Shown here: positions 18,408 to 26,865 of the stretch, one piece after another
Layout of the letters: the number at the start of each line of letters is the position of its first letter
How positions within the stretch are numbered: the stretch's first letter is position 1
DNA from: Pseudomonas helleri
GTDB taxonomy: Bacteria; Pseudomonadota; Gammaproteobacteria; Pseudomonadales; Pseudomonadaceae
NCBI RefSeq assembly: GCF_009600315.1
Contig: NZ_WIWC01000018.1
Location: forward strand, 20,622-84,621
Reading direction: 5' to 3'
DNA length: 64,000 nt
The notes under the pieces: generated by a model
What the model was told of the DNA's origin: nothing
Database searches by the model: none
What the model saw: the letters and a program-made list of their open reading frames with translations, nothing else
Position numbers and translations under genes: made by a program

Positions 18408-19082
18408 ATGGAAGAGCACGCAGAGATTCTGATTGTTGAAGACGAACCAAAACTGGCGACGCTGATGCGCGATTACCTGTCAATGGCGGGGTACGCCGTG
18501 CATTGCCTGGTGAATGGCCTGGAGGTGATCCCGTGGGTGCGCAGCCACACGCCTCGGTTGATCCTGCTCGACCTGATGTTGCCGGGGCGTGATGGTCTGG
18601 ACATTTGCAAGGAACTGCGCGGTTTCAGCGCCGTGCCGGTGATCATGATCACCGCGCGGGTGGAAGAAGTGGACCGCCTGCTGGGGTTGGATATTGGCGC
18701 TGACGACTACATCTGCAAACCCTTCAGCCCGCGCGAGGTGGTGGCCCGGGTCAAGGCTATTTTGCGTCGCAGTCCGCAGCTGGAAGTGGTGGCTCAAGCC
18801 CGTATCCACATTGATGAAGAGCACTACCGGGCGTCTTTTGATGGCGTGGCGCTGGACTTGACGCCGGTGGAACTGCGGCTGCTGAGTACCTTTGCGCGGG
18901 CGCCGGGGCGGGTGTTTTCGCGGGATCAGTTACTGGACAAACTGTACTCGGACCATCGCGTGGTGACTGACCGCACGGTGGACAGCCATATTCGCAACGT
19001 GCGCCGCAAACTGGCGCAGGCGTGTCCGGGGCAGGATCCGATTCAGTCGTTGTACGGGGTGGGGTACAAATTGGAGCTTTGA
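18408..19082 (+). CDS. baeR: Response regulator, BaeR-like (OmpR family)
   Basis: The 224-residue protein has a receiver domain at residues 1-120 (acidic pair VEDEP; phosphoacceptor Asp in [15 protein letters not shown]; conserved Lys in [14 protein letters not shown]). An OmpR/PhoB winged helix follows at about 128-222 ([41 protein letters not shown]). It lies two bases after the kinase stop, so the pair is co-transcribed and coupled. Target genes are probably the divergent pump operon and possibly the tannase downstream of it (inference). Confidence 0.85.
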   Translation: MEEHAEILIVEDEPKLATLMRDYLSMAGYAVHCLVNGLEVIPWVRSHTPRLILLDLMLPGRDGLDICKELRGFSAVPVIMITARVEEVDRLLGLDIGADDYICKPFSPREVVARVKAILRRSPQLEVVAQARIHIDEEHYRASFDGVALDLTPVELRLLSTFARAPGRVFSRDQLLDKLYSDHRVVTDRTVDSHIRNVRRKLAQACPGQDPIQSLYGVGYKLEL

Positions 19083-19106
19083 GGGTAAGGCAGCCCCTCA
19101 CCCTAG

Positions 19107-19126
19107 CCCTCTCCCGAGGGAGAGGG
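19107..19126. repeat. CCCTCTCCC/GGGAGAGGG hairpin element
   Basis: A perfect 9-base inverted repeat with a two-base loop lies in the phrase 'cctcaccctagccctctcccgaggg', a dispersed bacterial intergenic element. It sits 25 bases after the baeR-like stop and may act as its terminator. A partial second copy (CCCCCTCTCCCGAGA) lies near 19220. Confidence 0.65.
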
Positions 19127-19451
19127 AACTGACCGCGTGTGGCCGCACCATCACCGCCATTCAGCCCTTAAAAAGCAGGAACTGAGCGCGTGCGTTCTGT
19201 GCATCACTACAGAACAGCCCCCTCTCCCGAGAATGTCCCTCAGTCGCTCAGCAAGTGTACGCGCGATTATTTGACGCGCTGGGCTGCGAGCGGCGGTTAG
19301 TAGCCGCATGTTTATCGGCGGATCAGAAATACAGCAATAGCTACTCGATACTCGCCAAAGCCATTCGACTTTTCTGTCCGCCCGAACATGTCGAAACCGT
19401 ATTGAAGTGTGGCCAGTGCATACGGATCAAATGCAGATGCCGGTAAAGGGA
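19127..19451. other. Intergenic stretch, no recognised gene
   Basis: After the hairpin element and its partial copy there is a 63-codon open frame (19255-19446, plus strand) with no ribosome site and no family resemblance that I can see. It may be the remnant of a decayed gene bounded by the two repeat copies. I do not call a gene here. Confidence 0.4.
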
Positions 19452-19871
19452 TTAGTGCGACAACGTATAACGCCCGGTATTTTGCCGAACATCGGGCTTG
19501 ATCGGTCCTGATTGCTGGCTGAACACAAAAGTGCCACGACGATTGGTTTCACACACCAGCGTCAACGTGTAATCCACGGGGGCGCCCTGGTAAACCTCAT
19601 GCATCACCAGCTGGCCCAAATCCGGCGCGTGTTTGCGATAGGTATATTCGCCGCTGGACACACTCTCGGTGCCCAGCACCTCAAGCTGATAGCGGCCCTC
19701 ATCCAGTTTCAAACGCAGCAAGTTGCCAGCGTTCGGGTTGCTGGGCGAGTAATGAGGATCGGCCACATTGATCATGGTTTGGTTAACCAGTGAGTCCGGC
19801 ACATCACAGCTGGCCGTTGCGTGTGAGGCCAATGCGGCGAGTATGGGTAGCGTTAAAAGACGTACCAGCAT
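19452..19871 (-). CDS. Hypothetical secreted protein
   Basis: The 139-residue protein begins MLVRLLTLPILAALASHATA, a clear Sec signal peptide cleaved before SCDVPDS. The mature part is about 118 residues. Two Cys (in SCDVP and LVCETNRRG) could form a disulfide. Beta-strand-like alternation appears through YQLEVLGTESV and VDYTLTLVCET. I do not recognise a family. It stands alone, with its own upstream region. Confidence 0.7.
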   Translation of the reverse strand: MLVRLLTLPILAALASHATASCDVPDSLVNQTMINVADPHYSPSNPNAGNLLRLKLDEGRYQLEVLGTESVSSGEYTYRKHAPDLGQLVMHEVYQGAPVDYTLTLVCETNRRGTFVFSQQSGPIKPDVRQNTGRYTLSH

Positions 19872-20075
19872 CTGAAATACCTCATAGGTTTTTTAAAAAA
19901 ACACCCTATGGCTCAGAACGTCTTTCGTCGCCCGCGAAGATTTTACAAATCGTAACTCGTCGAAACCCAGGCCCGACAAAGGGAGTCATCCGCAGGCGCA
20001 GATGCACATTGAAGAGGGACTGCACGCGGGTTTGCAACCGGCGCGCAGCCGCTCAACTGACGGTTCGTAACGGCG

Positions 20076-20591
20076 TTAAGGCGCTATGCACACTTTGGCC
20101 GCCTCGGGATCATTGGGCACGAACGAGTCACGCGCGCCGGGCTTGAGCACGACATAGCCGCGGCGCCAGGGTTGGTCGTCGACCATCTTCCAGCGGTGCC
20201 CCGAGCCAGTATTGTCTTCCGCGACCAGTACTTCACCCGGATGCAGGGTGAATGTCTCGCCGCCACGAGTTTCAAACGCCAAGGTTCCGGACAGCGTGAT
20301 GACGTACTGCGGCTCCGGGTCGTTATGCCAGTCAAAAGATGCATGGGCCGGGGTTTGTTTGAAGTGAATCGAGGTCACATCGTTGCGCTGGGTCTGGTCG
20401 ATGGTGCCTTGCAGAACATGCGAGGCGTTATCGGCGCCGGTACACAGTTTGTAGGCCTTGATGGTGTCAGTCCCGGAGGGGGCCGCTTGAGCACCGGTCA
20501 TGCCAGCAAAGATGAGCGCGATAACCCCCGCCGTGCTCAGGCCTAACCGTTGAATAGAAAAATGCCGGGCCGATTGTTTTGGTTGCTGCAT
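20076..20591 (-). CDS. Cupin-domain secreted protein
   Basis: The 171-residue protein begins MQQPKQSARHFSIQRLGLST and has an N-terminal signal (hydrophobic TAGVIALIFAGMTGAQA). A single cupin barrel follows, with conserved metal-site segments FDWHNDPEPQYVITLSGTLAFE (motif 1) and TLHPGEVLVAEDNTGSGHRWKM (motif 2). The first motif has His, Asp and Glu; its usual second His is missing, so metal binding is uncertain. Two Cys (KLCTGAD and KVCIAP) may form a disulfide in the periplasm. The substrate is unknown. The in-frame extension upstream of 20591 lacks a ribosome site and is not used. Confidence 0.75.
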   Translation of the reverse strand: MQQPKQSARHFSIQRLGLSTAGVIALIFAGMTGAQAAPSGTDTIKAYKLCTGADNASHVLQGTIDQTQRNDVTSIHFKQTPAHASFDWHNDPEPQYVITLSGTLAFETRGGETFTLHPGEVLVAEDNTGSGHRWKMVDDQPWRRGYVVLKPGARDSFVPNDPEAAKVCIAP

Positions 20592-20768
20592 GGGACGGGT
20601 TTGCCTCGTATGTGGATGAATATTCGCTATCGTCGTCTCGGGCCAGTATCGGGACAACTAACTAATAATTCATTAAACGAGGTGTTCCGCGAATACCCAC
20701 GCACGCGAGCACAAGTGCAGCATTTATCGCGGACGAGGTTAGGGTCAATCAAACACCGTGCATCGCTT

Positions 20769-21464
20769 TCAGGCCAGCAGTTCGGTAATCCACCGGGCCT
20801 GTTGAGCCACCTCGTGCACTTTCACGTCTGGTACGGCCTGTCGCGCCTTGGCGAACTGCGCCAGGGTCTGCTGTTTGTGGCGCAATATGCGCTGCCATTT
20901 GCTCAGAAACGCAGGGCTACGCGCCTGCATCTGCAAGGGACCGAAGTACAGTTCCTCGGCGCTATACAGCACCGGCCCGGCACGCTCGGCGACGATGATT
21001 TCGTAGTAGAAGCTGTTTTCACTGAGCAGCTCTTCGCTGACGATGCGGTAGCCGTTTTCCATCAACCAATAACGCAGAGGCTGCTCGCCGCCGTTGGGCT
21101 GCAAGATCAAACGCTCCTGGCCGCTCAAACGCGCTTTACCGTTTTCAAGAATGTCGCGGATAGTTTCACCGCCCATGCCGCATACACTGATCGCCGTAAT
21201 GGCGTCTTGCGGCTCTATCGCCTCAAGACCATTAGCCCTGCGCACAGTGATCTGTTGTTCAAGGCCATTGTCACGCACGGTACGTTGCGCCGCCTGAAAC
21301 GGCGTCAAAGCCACCTCACCCGCCACGGCCGCCGCGATAAGCCCCCGGCGCATCAATGCCACCGGCAAATAGCCGTGATCCGAACCGATATCTGCCAGCC
21401 TCGCACCGACAGGCATATGGGCCGCCACCCGCTCAAGGCGCATGGACAATGTGTGCTGATTCAC
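20769..21464 (-). CDS. trmK: tRNA (adenine(22)-N1)-methyltransferase
   Basis: The 231-residue class I SAM methyltransferase begins NQHTLSMRLERVAAHMPVGA. Motif I is ADIGSDHGYLPVALM, and a catalytic-region motif reads ISVCGMGGETIRDIL. This is the TrmK/YqfN (PF04816) pattern, which places m1A at position 22 of certain tRNAs. A GTG start at 21464 is chosen because AAGGAT lies seven bases upstream. It is a single gene, divergent from the small DUF2986 gene. Confidence 0.88.
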   Translation of the reverse strand: MNQHTLSMRLERVAAHMPVGARLADIGSDHGYLPVALMRRGLIAAAVAGEVALTPFQAAQRTVRDNGLEQQITVRRANGLEAIEPQDAITAISVCGMGGETIRDILENGKARLSGQERLILQPNGGEQPLRYWLMENGYRIVSEELLSENSFYYEIIVAERAGPVLYSAEELYFGPLQMQARSPAFLSKWQRILRHKQQTLAQFAKARQAVPDVKVHEVAQQARWITELLA

Positions 21465-21593
21465 TGCAAATCCTTAATGTTCACGAATATCTGAACTTCT
21501 TAAATAAAAACGACGTGCGCCGCCAGCCCCATGCTGCGGTTCGATTTTCCAAACTGCTATCATTCCGGCCTTCGCAATACCGGAATGAACACC

Positions 21594-21755
21594 ATGAATC
21601 GTCGTAAAAAAATCACTCAGCTTCTGAAGGCTCACGCTAAAAAGGCCAGTGCCAAATTGGCCCCAAAAAATAAAGTGAAATACATTAGCAAAGCTGACCG
21701 TTTAAAACTGGCCGTTGAAGCCGATCAGGAGCCAGCGACGCCGTCCGAAAGCTGA
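21594..21755 (+). CDS. DUF2986 small basic protein
   Basis: The 53-residue protein begins MNRRKKITQLLKAHAKKASA and contains KVKYISKADRLKL, the hallmark of DUF2986. Lys and Arg make up about a quarter of it, suggesting RNA or DNA contact, but no function is known. Two in-frame ATG codons occur (21585 and 21594). The second is preferred for its GGA spacing and match to the family's MNRRKK start. Confidence 0.8.
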   Translation: MNRRKKITQLLKAHAKKASAKLAPKNKVKYISKADRLKLAVEADQEPATPSES

Positions 21756-21777
21756 TCCGCGCACTGGTCAACAGCCC

Positions 21778-22476
21778 TCAGATCGAACGCTGGTTGACTC
21801 GGGCCATCAGTTGCTCCGCCGTTTCCTTGCGCTCTGAGTAACGGTCTACCAACGTGGCCTGCTGATCACGCAACAACAGGGTGAATTTGACCAGTTCTTC
21901 CATCACATCCACGAGCCGGTCGTAAAACGGAGATGGCTTCATCCGACCGTTGTCGTCGAATTCCATATAGGCCTTGGGGACCGAAGACTGATTGGGAATA
22001 GTGAACATGCGCATCCAGCGGCCCAACACACGCAGTTGGTTGACCACATTGAAGGACTGCGAGCCACCACAGACTTGCATCACCGCTAGGGTTTTGCCCT
22101 GCGTGGGACGAACTGCCCCCATCTCAAGCGGTATCCAGTCGATCTGCGCCTTGAACACTGCCGACATTGCGCCATGCCGCTCCGGCGAGCACCAGACCTG
22201 ACCTTCCGACCACAGCACCAGCTCGCGCAGCTCTTGTACTTTCGGGTGCTCCACCGGGGCATCGTCGGGCAACGGCAAGCCTGAAGGGTTGAAGATGCGC
22301 ACCTGGGCACCGAAATGCTCCAGCAAACGAGCGGCCTCCTCCACCATCAGACGGCTGAAAGAGCGTTCGCGGGTTGAGCCGTATAACAACAGGATGCGTG
22401 GCATGTGCTCTGGCGCGTCCGAAGAGGGCAGGCCTTTAAAAAGGGATGTATCGAGGTTGGGCAAGTGTTCTGACAT
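21778..22476 (-). CDS. arsH: Organoarsenical oxidase ArsH
   Basis: The 232-residue NADPH-dependent FMN reductase has the ArsH signature. The flavin loop is [20 protein letters not shown], and [20 protein letters not shown] and [20 protein letters not shown] are both diagnostic. ArsH oxidises trivalent methyl- and aromatic arsenicals to less toxic pentavalent forms. It lies 81 bases downstream of arsR on the same strand and is probably co-transcribed. A good ribosome site (AGGAGG just upstream of ATG) is present. No arsB/acr3 pump or arsC reductase is found in the window. Confidence 0.93.
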   Translation of the reverse strand: MSEHLPNLDTSLFKGLPSSDAPEHMPRILLLYGSTRERSFSRLMVEEAARLLEHFGAQVRIFNPSGLPLPDDAPVEHPKVQELRELVLWSEGQVWCSPERHGAMSAVFKAQIDWIPLEMGAVRPTQGKTLAVMQVCGGSQSFNVVNQLRVLGRWMRMFTIPNQSSVPKAYMEFDDNGRMKPSPFYDRLVDVMEELVKFTLLLRDQQATLVDRYSERKETAEQLMARVNQRSI

Positions 22477-22557
22477 GGCTCCTCCTGAAGAGCGTCAACT
22501 ATTAAACAGTGCGCTGGAACCCAATGCCGGGCCGTAAACTGGTGCGCATGGGGGGCG

Positions 22558-22905
22558 TCAGCAGCGGGCGGCTTCACGAACGGGACGACCCTTCATGTGT
22601 TGCAGCCGCGAAATATTGTCCTTGAGCCATTGCGTATTGGCTTCGAACGTCACGTTTAGAACCTCGCGAACCCACTCGGGAAGATCCGGATTGAGACGGT
22701 AATAAACCCACTGACCTTGACGGCGATCCAGCAACAGGCCGCTGCTGCGCAAGTGCGCAAGGTGGCGGCTTATTTTGGGTTGACTGTCGTCAAGCGCGCA
22801 CATCAGTTCGCAGACACACAACTCACCCTGATGCGCTATCAGCAAGGTGGCACGAGCCCGGGTTTCGTCGGACAAGCTCTTGAATACATCGCAGGGTGTG
22901 TACAT
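22558..22905 (-). CDS. arsR: Arsenic-responsive repressor ArsR
   Basis: The 115-residue ArsR/SmtB winged-helix protein begins MYTPCDVFKSLSDETRARAT. The metalloid-binding motif is ELCVCELMCAL in the recognition region, with Cys residues placed as in E. coli-type ArsR. The DNA-recognition helix reads SQPKISRHLAHLRSSGLL. Binding of As(III) or Sb(III) releases the operator. The ATG at 22905 is chosen because it matches family length; upstream in-frame codons cover the operator. It heads an arsR-arsH unit. Confidence 0.9.
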   Translation of the reverse strand: MYTPCDVFKSLSDETRARATLLIAHQGELCVCELMCALDDSQPKISRHLAHLRSSGLLLDRRQGQWVYYRLNPDLPEWVREVLNVTFEANTQWLKDNISRLQHMKGRPVREAARC

Positions 22906-22931
22906 CTGACGCTCATAACATGCGGATAACC

Positions 22932-22954
22932 GAATATACGGCTTTGCATATATC
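22932..22954. promoter_or_regulatory. Candidate ArsR operator
   Basis: An imperfect dyad (GAATATAC...GCATATATC) starts 27 bases upstream of the arsR start and is AT-rich against a GC-rich background. ArsR autorepression sites usually have this form and position. Assignment is inferred. Confidence 0.45.
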
Positions 22955-23077
22955 TCTGGCAACCCCTGTGTTGCAAGCCCCTAGTTCGAACAGACGATGT
23001 AGCTCCTAACGTCGCACAGCACAGTTTCTTCATCTATTCGCCTGCCCTTGCAGCGAACGACTGATGACGGAGACAGC

Positions 23078-23866
23078 ATGGGAACGCTTGAAGACCGGGT
23101 GGCAATAGTGACCGGCGGCGCCGCCGGCATTGGCCGCGGCATGACAGAGGCATACGCCCGCGCCGGTGCGTATGTGCTGATGGCTGATGTCAATGTGGCG
23201 GCGGGCGATGAGTGCTTGAGCAACCTGCCTGCCGAGCTACGCAAGCGGGTCAGTTTCATGCAGGTGGATGTCACCGAAAAAACACAGGTTCAGGCGATGG
23301 TGGCTCAAGCGGTCAGTCGTTTTGGGCGTCTGGATATTCTGGTCAACAATGCCTGGCGCGGCTCGGGGTTTGCCCGCCTGGAAGAGCAGACTGACGAACA
23401 ACTGCGCGGTGCCTTCGACATGGCGGTGATGGCAGCCTTTTGGGCCATGCAAGCCGCTCTCCCGCATTTCAAGCAAGTGGGTTCCGGGCGGGTGATTAAC
23501 CTGTGTTCGCTCAATGGCGTGAATGCACACCTTTACAGCGCCGATTACAACGCCGCCAAAGAAGCGCTGCGTACGCTGACCCGAACCGCTGCGCGTGAGT
23601 GGGCGCAGTATCAGGTCTGTTGCAACGTTATCTGCCCAGGCGCAGCCAGCGACGCTTATCAACGCTTTGCGCGCCATCATCCTGACAATGCCGCCGAAAT
23701 GGCCAAGGCAAACCCGATGGGACGAATAGGTGATCCGTTGACTGACATTGCTCCGGTGGCAGTTTTCCTCGCCAGTGACGACAGCCGCTACCTCACCGGC
23801 AATACCCTGTTTGTCGACGGTGGCGCGCATATCAATGGCGTTCAATGGGCGCCAAAAGTGACGTGA
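23078..23866 (+). CDS. SDR-family oxidoreductase
   Basis: The 262-residue short-chain dehydrogenase begins MGTLEDRVAIVTGGAAGIGR. The glycine-rich cofactor loop is TGGAAGIGRG. DVNVAA follows the second strand, as in NAD-preferring members, and NNA lies in ILVNNAWRG. Catalytic Ser (NLCSLNGVNA), Tyr and Lys (YSADYNAAKEALRT; YxxxK) are all present, and the C-terminus reads LTGNTLFVDGGAHINGVQWAP. The substrate is unknown. The start is set by GGAGA before ATG 23078. It is divergent from arsR but has no obvious link to arsenic. Confidence 0.88.
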   Translation: MGTLEDRVAIVTGGAAGIGRGMTEAYARAGAYVLMADVNVAAGDECLSNLPAELRKRVSFMQVDVTEKTQVQAMVAQAVSRFGRLDILVNNAWRGSGFARLEEQTDEQLRGAFDMAVMAAFWAMQAALPHFKQVGSGRVINLCSLNGVNAHLYSADYNAAKEALRTLTRTAAREWAQYQVCCNVICPGAASDAYQRFARHHPDNAAEMAKANPMGRIGDPLTDIAPVAVFLASDDSRYLTGNTLFVDGGAHINGVQWAPKVT

Positions 23867-23877
23867 TCATGAGCGTT

Positions 23878-24035
23878 CGTAGCAGTTGACGAGTAATGCG
23901 AGGCTACGTTCGACGATGCAATCGTCGCAAAACCTAAACCCCCGCAATGAAGGTGAGCCTGTTGCTCCGGATTAGAATGGATTTACGACGGCTACGCCGC
24001 CGATCGCAGCCTCGCGGAGCTCGTCAGCGGCTACA
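23878..24035. repeat. Inverted REP-like pair in long intergenic gap
   Basis: A left element (about 23878-23908, GTAGCAGTTGACGAG...GCGAGGCTACG) and an inverted right element (about 24000-24035, revcomp GTAGCCGCTGACGAG...GCGAGGCTGCG) face each other across about 90 bases. This is a degenerate REP doublet of the Pseudomonas type. The rest of the 330-base gap (23867-24195) holds no gene that I can support; a promoter for the next operon probably lies near 24080-24180. Confidence 0.6.
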
Positions 24036-24195
24036 GGGATTTTGCCCGCCCTTTGTTGACACTGACACAAGTAGATACCTGTTTAATTGAACTTTCGCCA
24101 ACTCATCACAATCCGTACTTAGCACGTTAGCGCGACCTTCAAGGCCAGTGCATGCGCACTGAAACCGGCGGGTCGTACAACAACAAGGAGCCGTC

Positions 24196-24624
24196 GTGAC
24201 CGTTTCAGCCCCCCTTACCTTCCGATGCACGCCCTCGCCGCTGCACGCGACCCTGCTGGCCGGGACCGTGCCGCTGTTTATGGGTGCAATGTTCAGTGAC
24301 ATTGCCTACTTCAATTCCTTTCAAATTCAGTGGAGTAATTTCGCCGCTTGGCTGATCGCCGGAGGATTGTTGTTTGCAGGTCTGGCCCTGCTGTTCGCCT
24401 TGGTCAATCTGCTCAGGGCGCAGCCCAAAAGCGGCCGTCCGGTGATCTATTTTCTGTTGCTGCTGTGCACCTGGGTACTCGGGTTGGTGAACGCGTTTGA
24501 ACATGCCAAGGACGCCATGGCGACCATGCCGTATGGCTTGCTTCTTTCAGTCATTGTTACCGTGCTGGCCTGTGTGACCACGTGGGTCGGCCTGACCGGC
24601 CTGCGCTCGGGAGAAGCAAAATGA
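24196..24624 (+). CDS. DUF2231-type small membrane protein
   Basis: The 142-residue protein has four hydrophobic helices (about residues 17-38, 47-70, 80-98, 110-135). It carries the SPLHATLLAGTVPLFMGAMFSDI start typical of DUF2231 (COG4244) inner-membrane proteins. The function is not established. A GTG start at 24196 is supported by AAGGAG six bases upstream. Its stop overlaps the ATG of the sorbosone-dehydrogenase-like gene (ATGA), so the two are translated together and may form a small redox unit at the membrane (inference). Confidence 0.78.
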   Translation: MTVSAPLTFRCTPSPLHATLLAGTVPLFMGAMFSDIAYFNSFQIQWSNFAAWLIAGGLLFAGLALLFALVNLLRAQPKSGRPVIYFLLLLCTWVLGLVNAFEHAKDAMATMPYGLLLSVIVTVLACVTTWVGLTGLRSGEAK

Positions 24625-25913
24625 AGCCTGAACATGCACTCACAGTAATCGCCATGGCGGTGTTGTTAAGCGCCTGTGGCGGCGAAGCCGACAGTAAGCT
24701 GGCGGTAGGCCCGAATCCGAATTTGCCTGAGCCACAACGTGGCTTGTTGCCCAGCATGAAAATCGCCGAGCCGGTGAAATGGGCGGAGCAAAAGCCCACC
24801 GTGCCCCAGGGCTATTCGGTCACGGCGATTGCCACTGACCTGAAAATCCCGCGTCAAACCCTGGTCTTGCCCAATGGCGACATTCTCGTGGCCGAGGGGC
24901 GTGGCGGTAATGCGGCCAAACTCAAACCCAAGGATGTGATTGCCAGTTACATCAAGGCGCAAGGCAACACGCAGGTCAAAGGCGGTAATCGGCTGACCTT
25001 GCTGCGCGATGCTGACGGCGACGGTGTTTACGAAGTCAAATCGGTGTTTGCCGAGAACCTCAATGCGCCCTACGGGCTGGCCTACGCCGATGGCAAAATC
25101 TACGTCGCCAATCAGGACGCACTGGTGCGCTTCGATTATGAAGACGGTCAAACCAAGGCCAGTGGCCCCGCCATCAAGCTGACGGATCTGCCCTCGGCCA
25201 TCAACCACCACTGGACCAAAGCACTGACCATCAGCCCGGATGGCCGCTCGTTGTACGTGGGTATCGGTTCCAACAGCAACATCACCGAACGCGGTCTGGA
25301 GGTTGAAGCCGACCGCGCTCAGGTGTGGCAGATCGACGCCCAAACCGGCGCCCACAAGCCTTATGCCACGGGGCTGCGCAACCCGACGGCGCTGACCATC
25401 GAGCCAAACACCGGCAAGCTCTGGGTGGTGGTTAACGAACGAGATGAGCTGGGGCCTGATCTGGTGCCGGACTACCTGACCTCTGTGCAGCAAGGTGGCT
25501 TCTACGGCTGGCCTTATAGCTATTGGGGGCAACACGTAGATCCCCGCGTGCAGCCGCAAAACCCGCAAAAAGTGGCCGCTGCCATCAAGCCTGATTACAG
25601 CCTGGGTTCACACGTGGCTGCACTGGGCGTGGATTTTTCCATCCCGCCAATGGGCACACAGTTCGCTGAAGGCGCCTTTGTGGGTGAACACGGCAGCTGG
25701 AACCGCGATAACCCGGTGGGCTACAAGGTGATTTTTGTACCCTTCAAAAATGGCAGCCCGGCGGGTGATCCAGTCGACTTTGCCACGGGCTTTCGTGACG
25801 CTGACGGCAAAACCCGCGGCCGACCGGTCGGTGTGACGGTTGATCCAAAAGGTGCCCTGATTATTGCCGACGACCTTGCCAATACCGTGTGGCGCGTGAC
25901 GCCGAACCAATAA
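24621..25913 (+). CDS. Sorbosone-dehydrogenase-like lipoprotein (PQQ/soluble-GDH-like beta-propeller)
   Basis: The 430-residue protein begins MKPEHALTVIAMAVLLSACG, with a lipobox (LLSAC). A six-bladed propeller of the sorbosone/soluble glucose dehydrogenase family (COG2133) follows: KIPRQTLVLPNGDILVAEGR, YGLAYADGKIYVANQD, HHWTKALTISPDGRSLYVGI, ATGLRNPTALTIEPNTGKLW, then EHGSWNRDNPVGYKV and ALIIADDLANTVWRV. Family members oxidise sugars or aldoses with PQQ in the periplasm. The exact substrate here is unknown. The start overlaps the upstream stop; a longer reading has no ribosome site. A strong terminator follows. Confidence 0.88.
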   Translation: MKPEHALTVIAMAVLLSACGGEADSKLAVGPNPNLPEPQRGLLPSMKIAEPVKWAEQKPTVPQGYSVTAIATDLKIPRQTLVLPNGDILVAEGRGGNAAKLKPKDVIASYIKAQGNTQVKGGNRLTLLRDADGDGVYEVKSVFAENLNAPYGLAYADGKIYVANQDALVRFDYEDGQTKASGPAIKLTDLPSAINHHWTKALTISPDGRSLYVGIGSNSNITERGLEVEADRAQVWQIDAQTGAHKPYATGLRNPTALTIEPNTGKLWVVVNERDELGPDLVPDYLTSVQQGGFYGWPYSYWGQHVDPRVQPQNPQKVAAAIKPDYSLGSHVAALGVDFSIPPMGTQFAEGAFVGEHGSWNRDNPVGYKVIFVPFKNGSPAGDPVDFATGFRDADGKTRGRPVGVTVDPKGALIIADDLANTVWRVTPNQ

Positions 25914-25923
25914 TCGGAGTATC

Positions 25924-25953
25924 GGCAGGGCGGACTCGACCGCCCTGCCTTTT
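25924..25953. terminator. Bidirectional rho-independent terminator
   Basis: A perfect 10-base stem (GGCAGGGCGG / CCGCCCTGCC) with a 6-base loop is followed by TTTT. It lies between the convergent dehydrogenase gene and ku, and can serve both. Confidence 0.85.
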
Positions 25954-25958
25954 GGCAC

Positions 25959-26852
25959 TCAGGTGGCTTTTTTGCGGGCCGGGCTGCGCCGTTTAGGGGC
26001 TGGTGCTTCGGCTGCTTTCTTCTTGTTCGGCGCGGCCGTTTTAGCGGACTCGGCGGCCCGTGGCTTTTTACTGTTCAAACTTCTTTTCAGCAGCTCTGTC
26101 AGGTCAATCACATCGGCTGACTTCTGCTCATCTGCATCGCCCGGCGTCTCGACGCTCTCGATCTTGCCTTCCCGCGCCTTGGTTTCAACCAGTTGCATGA
26201 TCTGGTCTTGAAACGTATCGACGTACTCATCTGGCTGCCAATCGGCAGACATGTCCTTGACCAGACGTTTGGCCATATCACGTTCGCTTTTGCTGAGTGT
26301 GACCTTAGTGACCGCCTCGGTCAGCTCAAGGGTGTCCAGACTGCGCACCTCGGCTGGCCAACGCAACAACACCAGCACCAGCGCTGAGTCAACCGGCATC
26401 ACCGCCGCCAGATGCTGCGTGGTGCGAATAACCACATGCGCCAAGGCGACTTTGCCGGTGTCTACCAAAGTGTGTCGCAACAACGCATAGACCTTCTCGC
26501 CGCGCTTCTGCGGCGCCAGGTAGTAAGGCGTATCGATGTTCACCAATGGAATTTGAGCGCTGTCGACAAAGGCGAAAATATCAATAGTTTGAGTTGAGTC
26601 AGGATGTGCAGCGCGAATCTCTTCTTCGCTGATCACCACGTATCGACCCTTTTCAAAGGCCACGCCTTTAACAATATTTTCTTTGGTCACTTCCTTGCCG
26701 GTCACTTTGTTGATGCGTTTGTAACCGACCGGGTCCATCGTGCGTTTGTCCAGCCAATCGAAGTCGACGCCTTCTTGCGAGGTGGCCGACACCAACCCCA
26801 CAGGGATGTGGACCAAGCCAAAACTGATAGCGCCTTTCCAGAGGGTTCTCAT
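25959..26852 (-). CDS. ku: Non-homologous end-joining protein Ku
   Basis: The 297-residue protein begins MRTLWKGAISFGLVHIPVGL, the standard bacterial Ku start. The Ku core (PF02735) spans about residues 1-255 and includes WLDKRTMDPVGYKRINKVTG and YYLAPQKRGEKVYALLRHTL. A lysine-rich tail (about 256-297; KKPRAAESAKTAAP, PKRRSPARKKAT) binds DNA and helps threading. Ku homodimers bind double-strand ends and recruit LigD. The start at 26852 has AGGAG at proper spacing; an ATG seven codons upstream overlaps the ligD stop and lacks one. It is downstream of ligD in one operon. Confidence 0.92.
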   Translation of the reverse strand: MRTLWKGAISFGLVHIPVGLVSATSQEGVDFDWLDKRTMDPVGYKRINKVTGKEVTKENIVKGVAFEKGRYVVISEEEIRAAHPDSTQTIDIFAFVDSAQIPLVNIDTPYYLAPQKRGEKVYALLRHTLVDTGKVALAHVVIRTTQHLAAVMPVDSALVLVLLRWPAEVRSLDTLELTEAVTKVTLSKSERDMAKRLVKDMSADWQPDEYVDTFQDQIMQLVETKAREGKIESVETPGDADEQKSADVIDLTELLKRSLNSKKPRAAESAKTAAPNKKKAAEAPAPKRRSPARKKAT

Positions 26853-26865
26853 CTGTACCGCTCCT

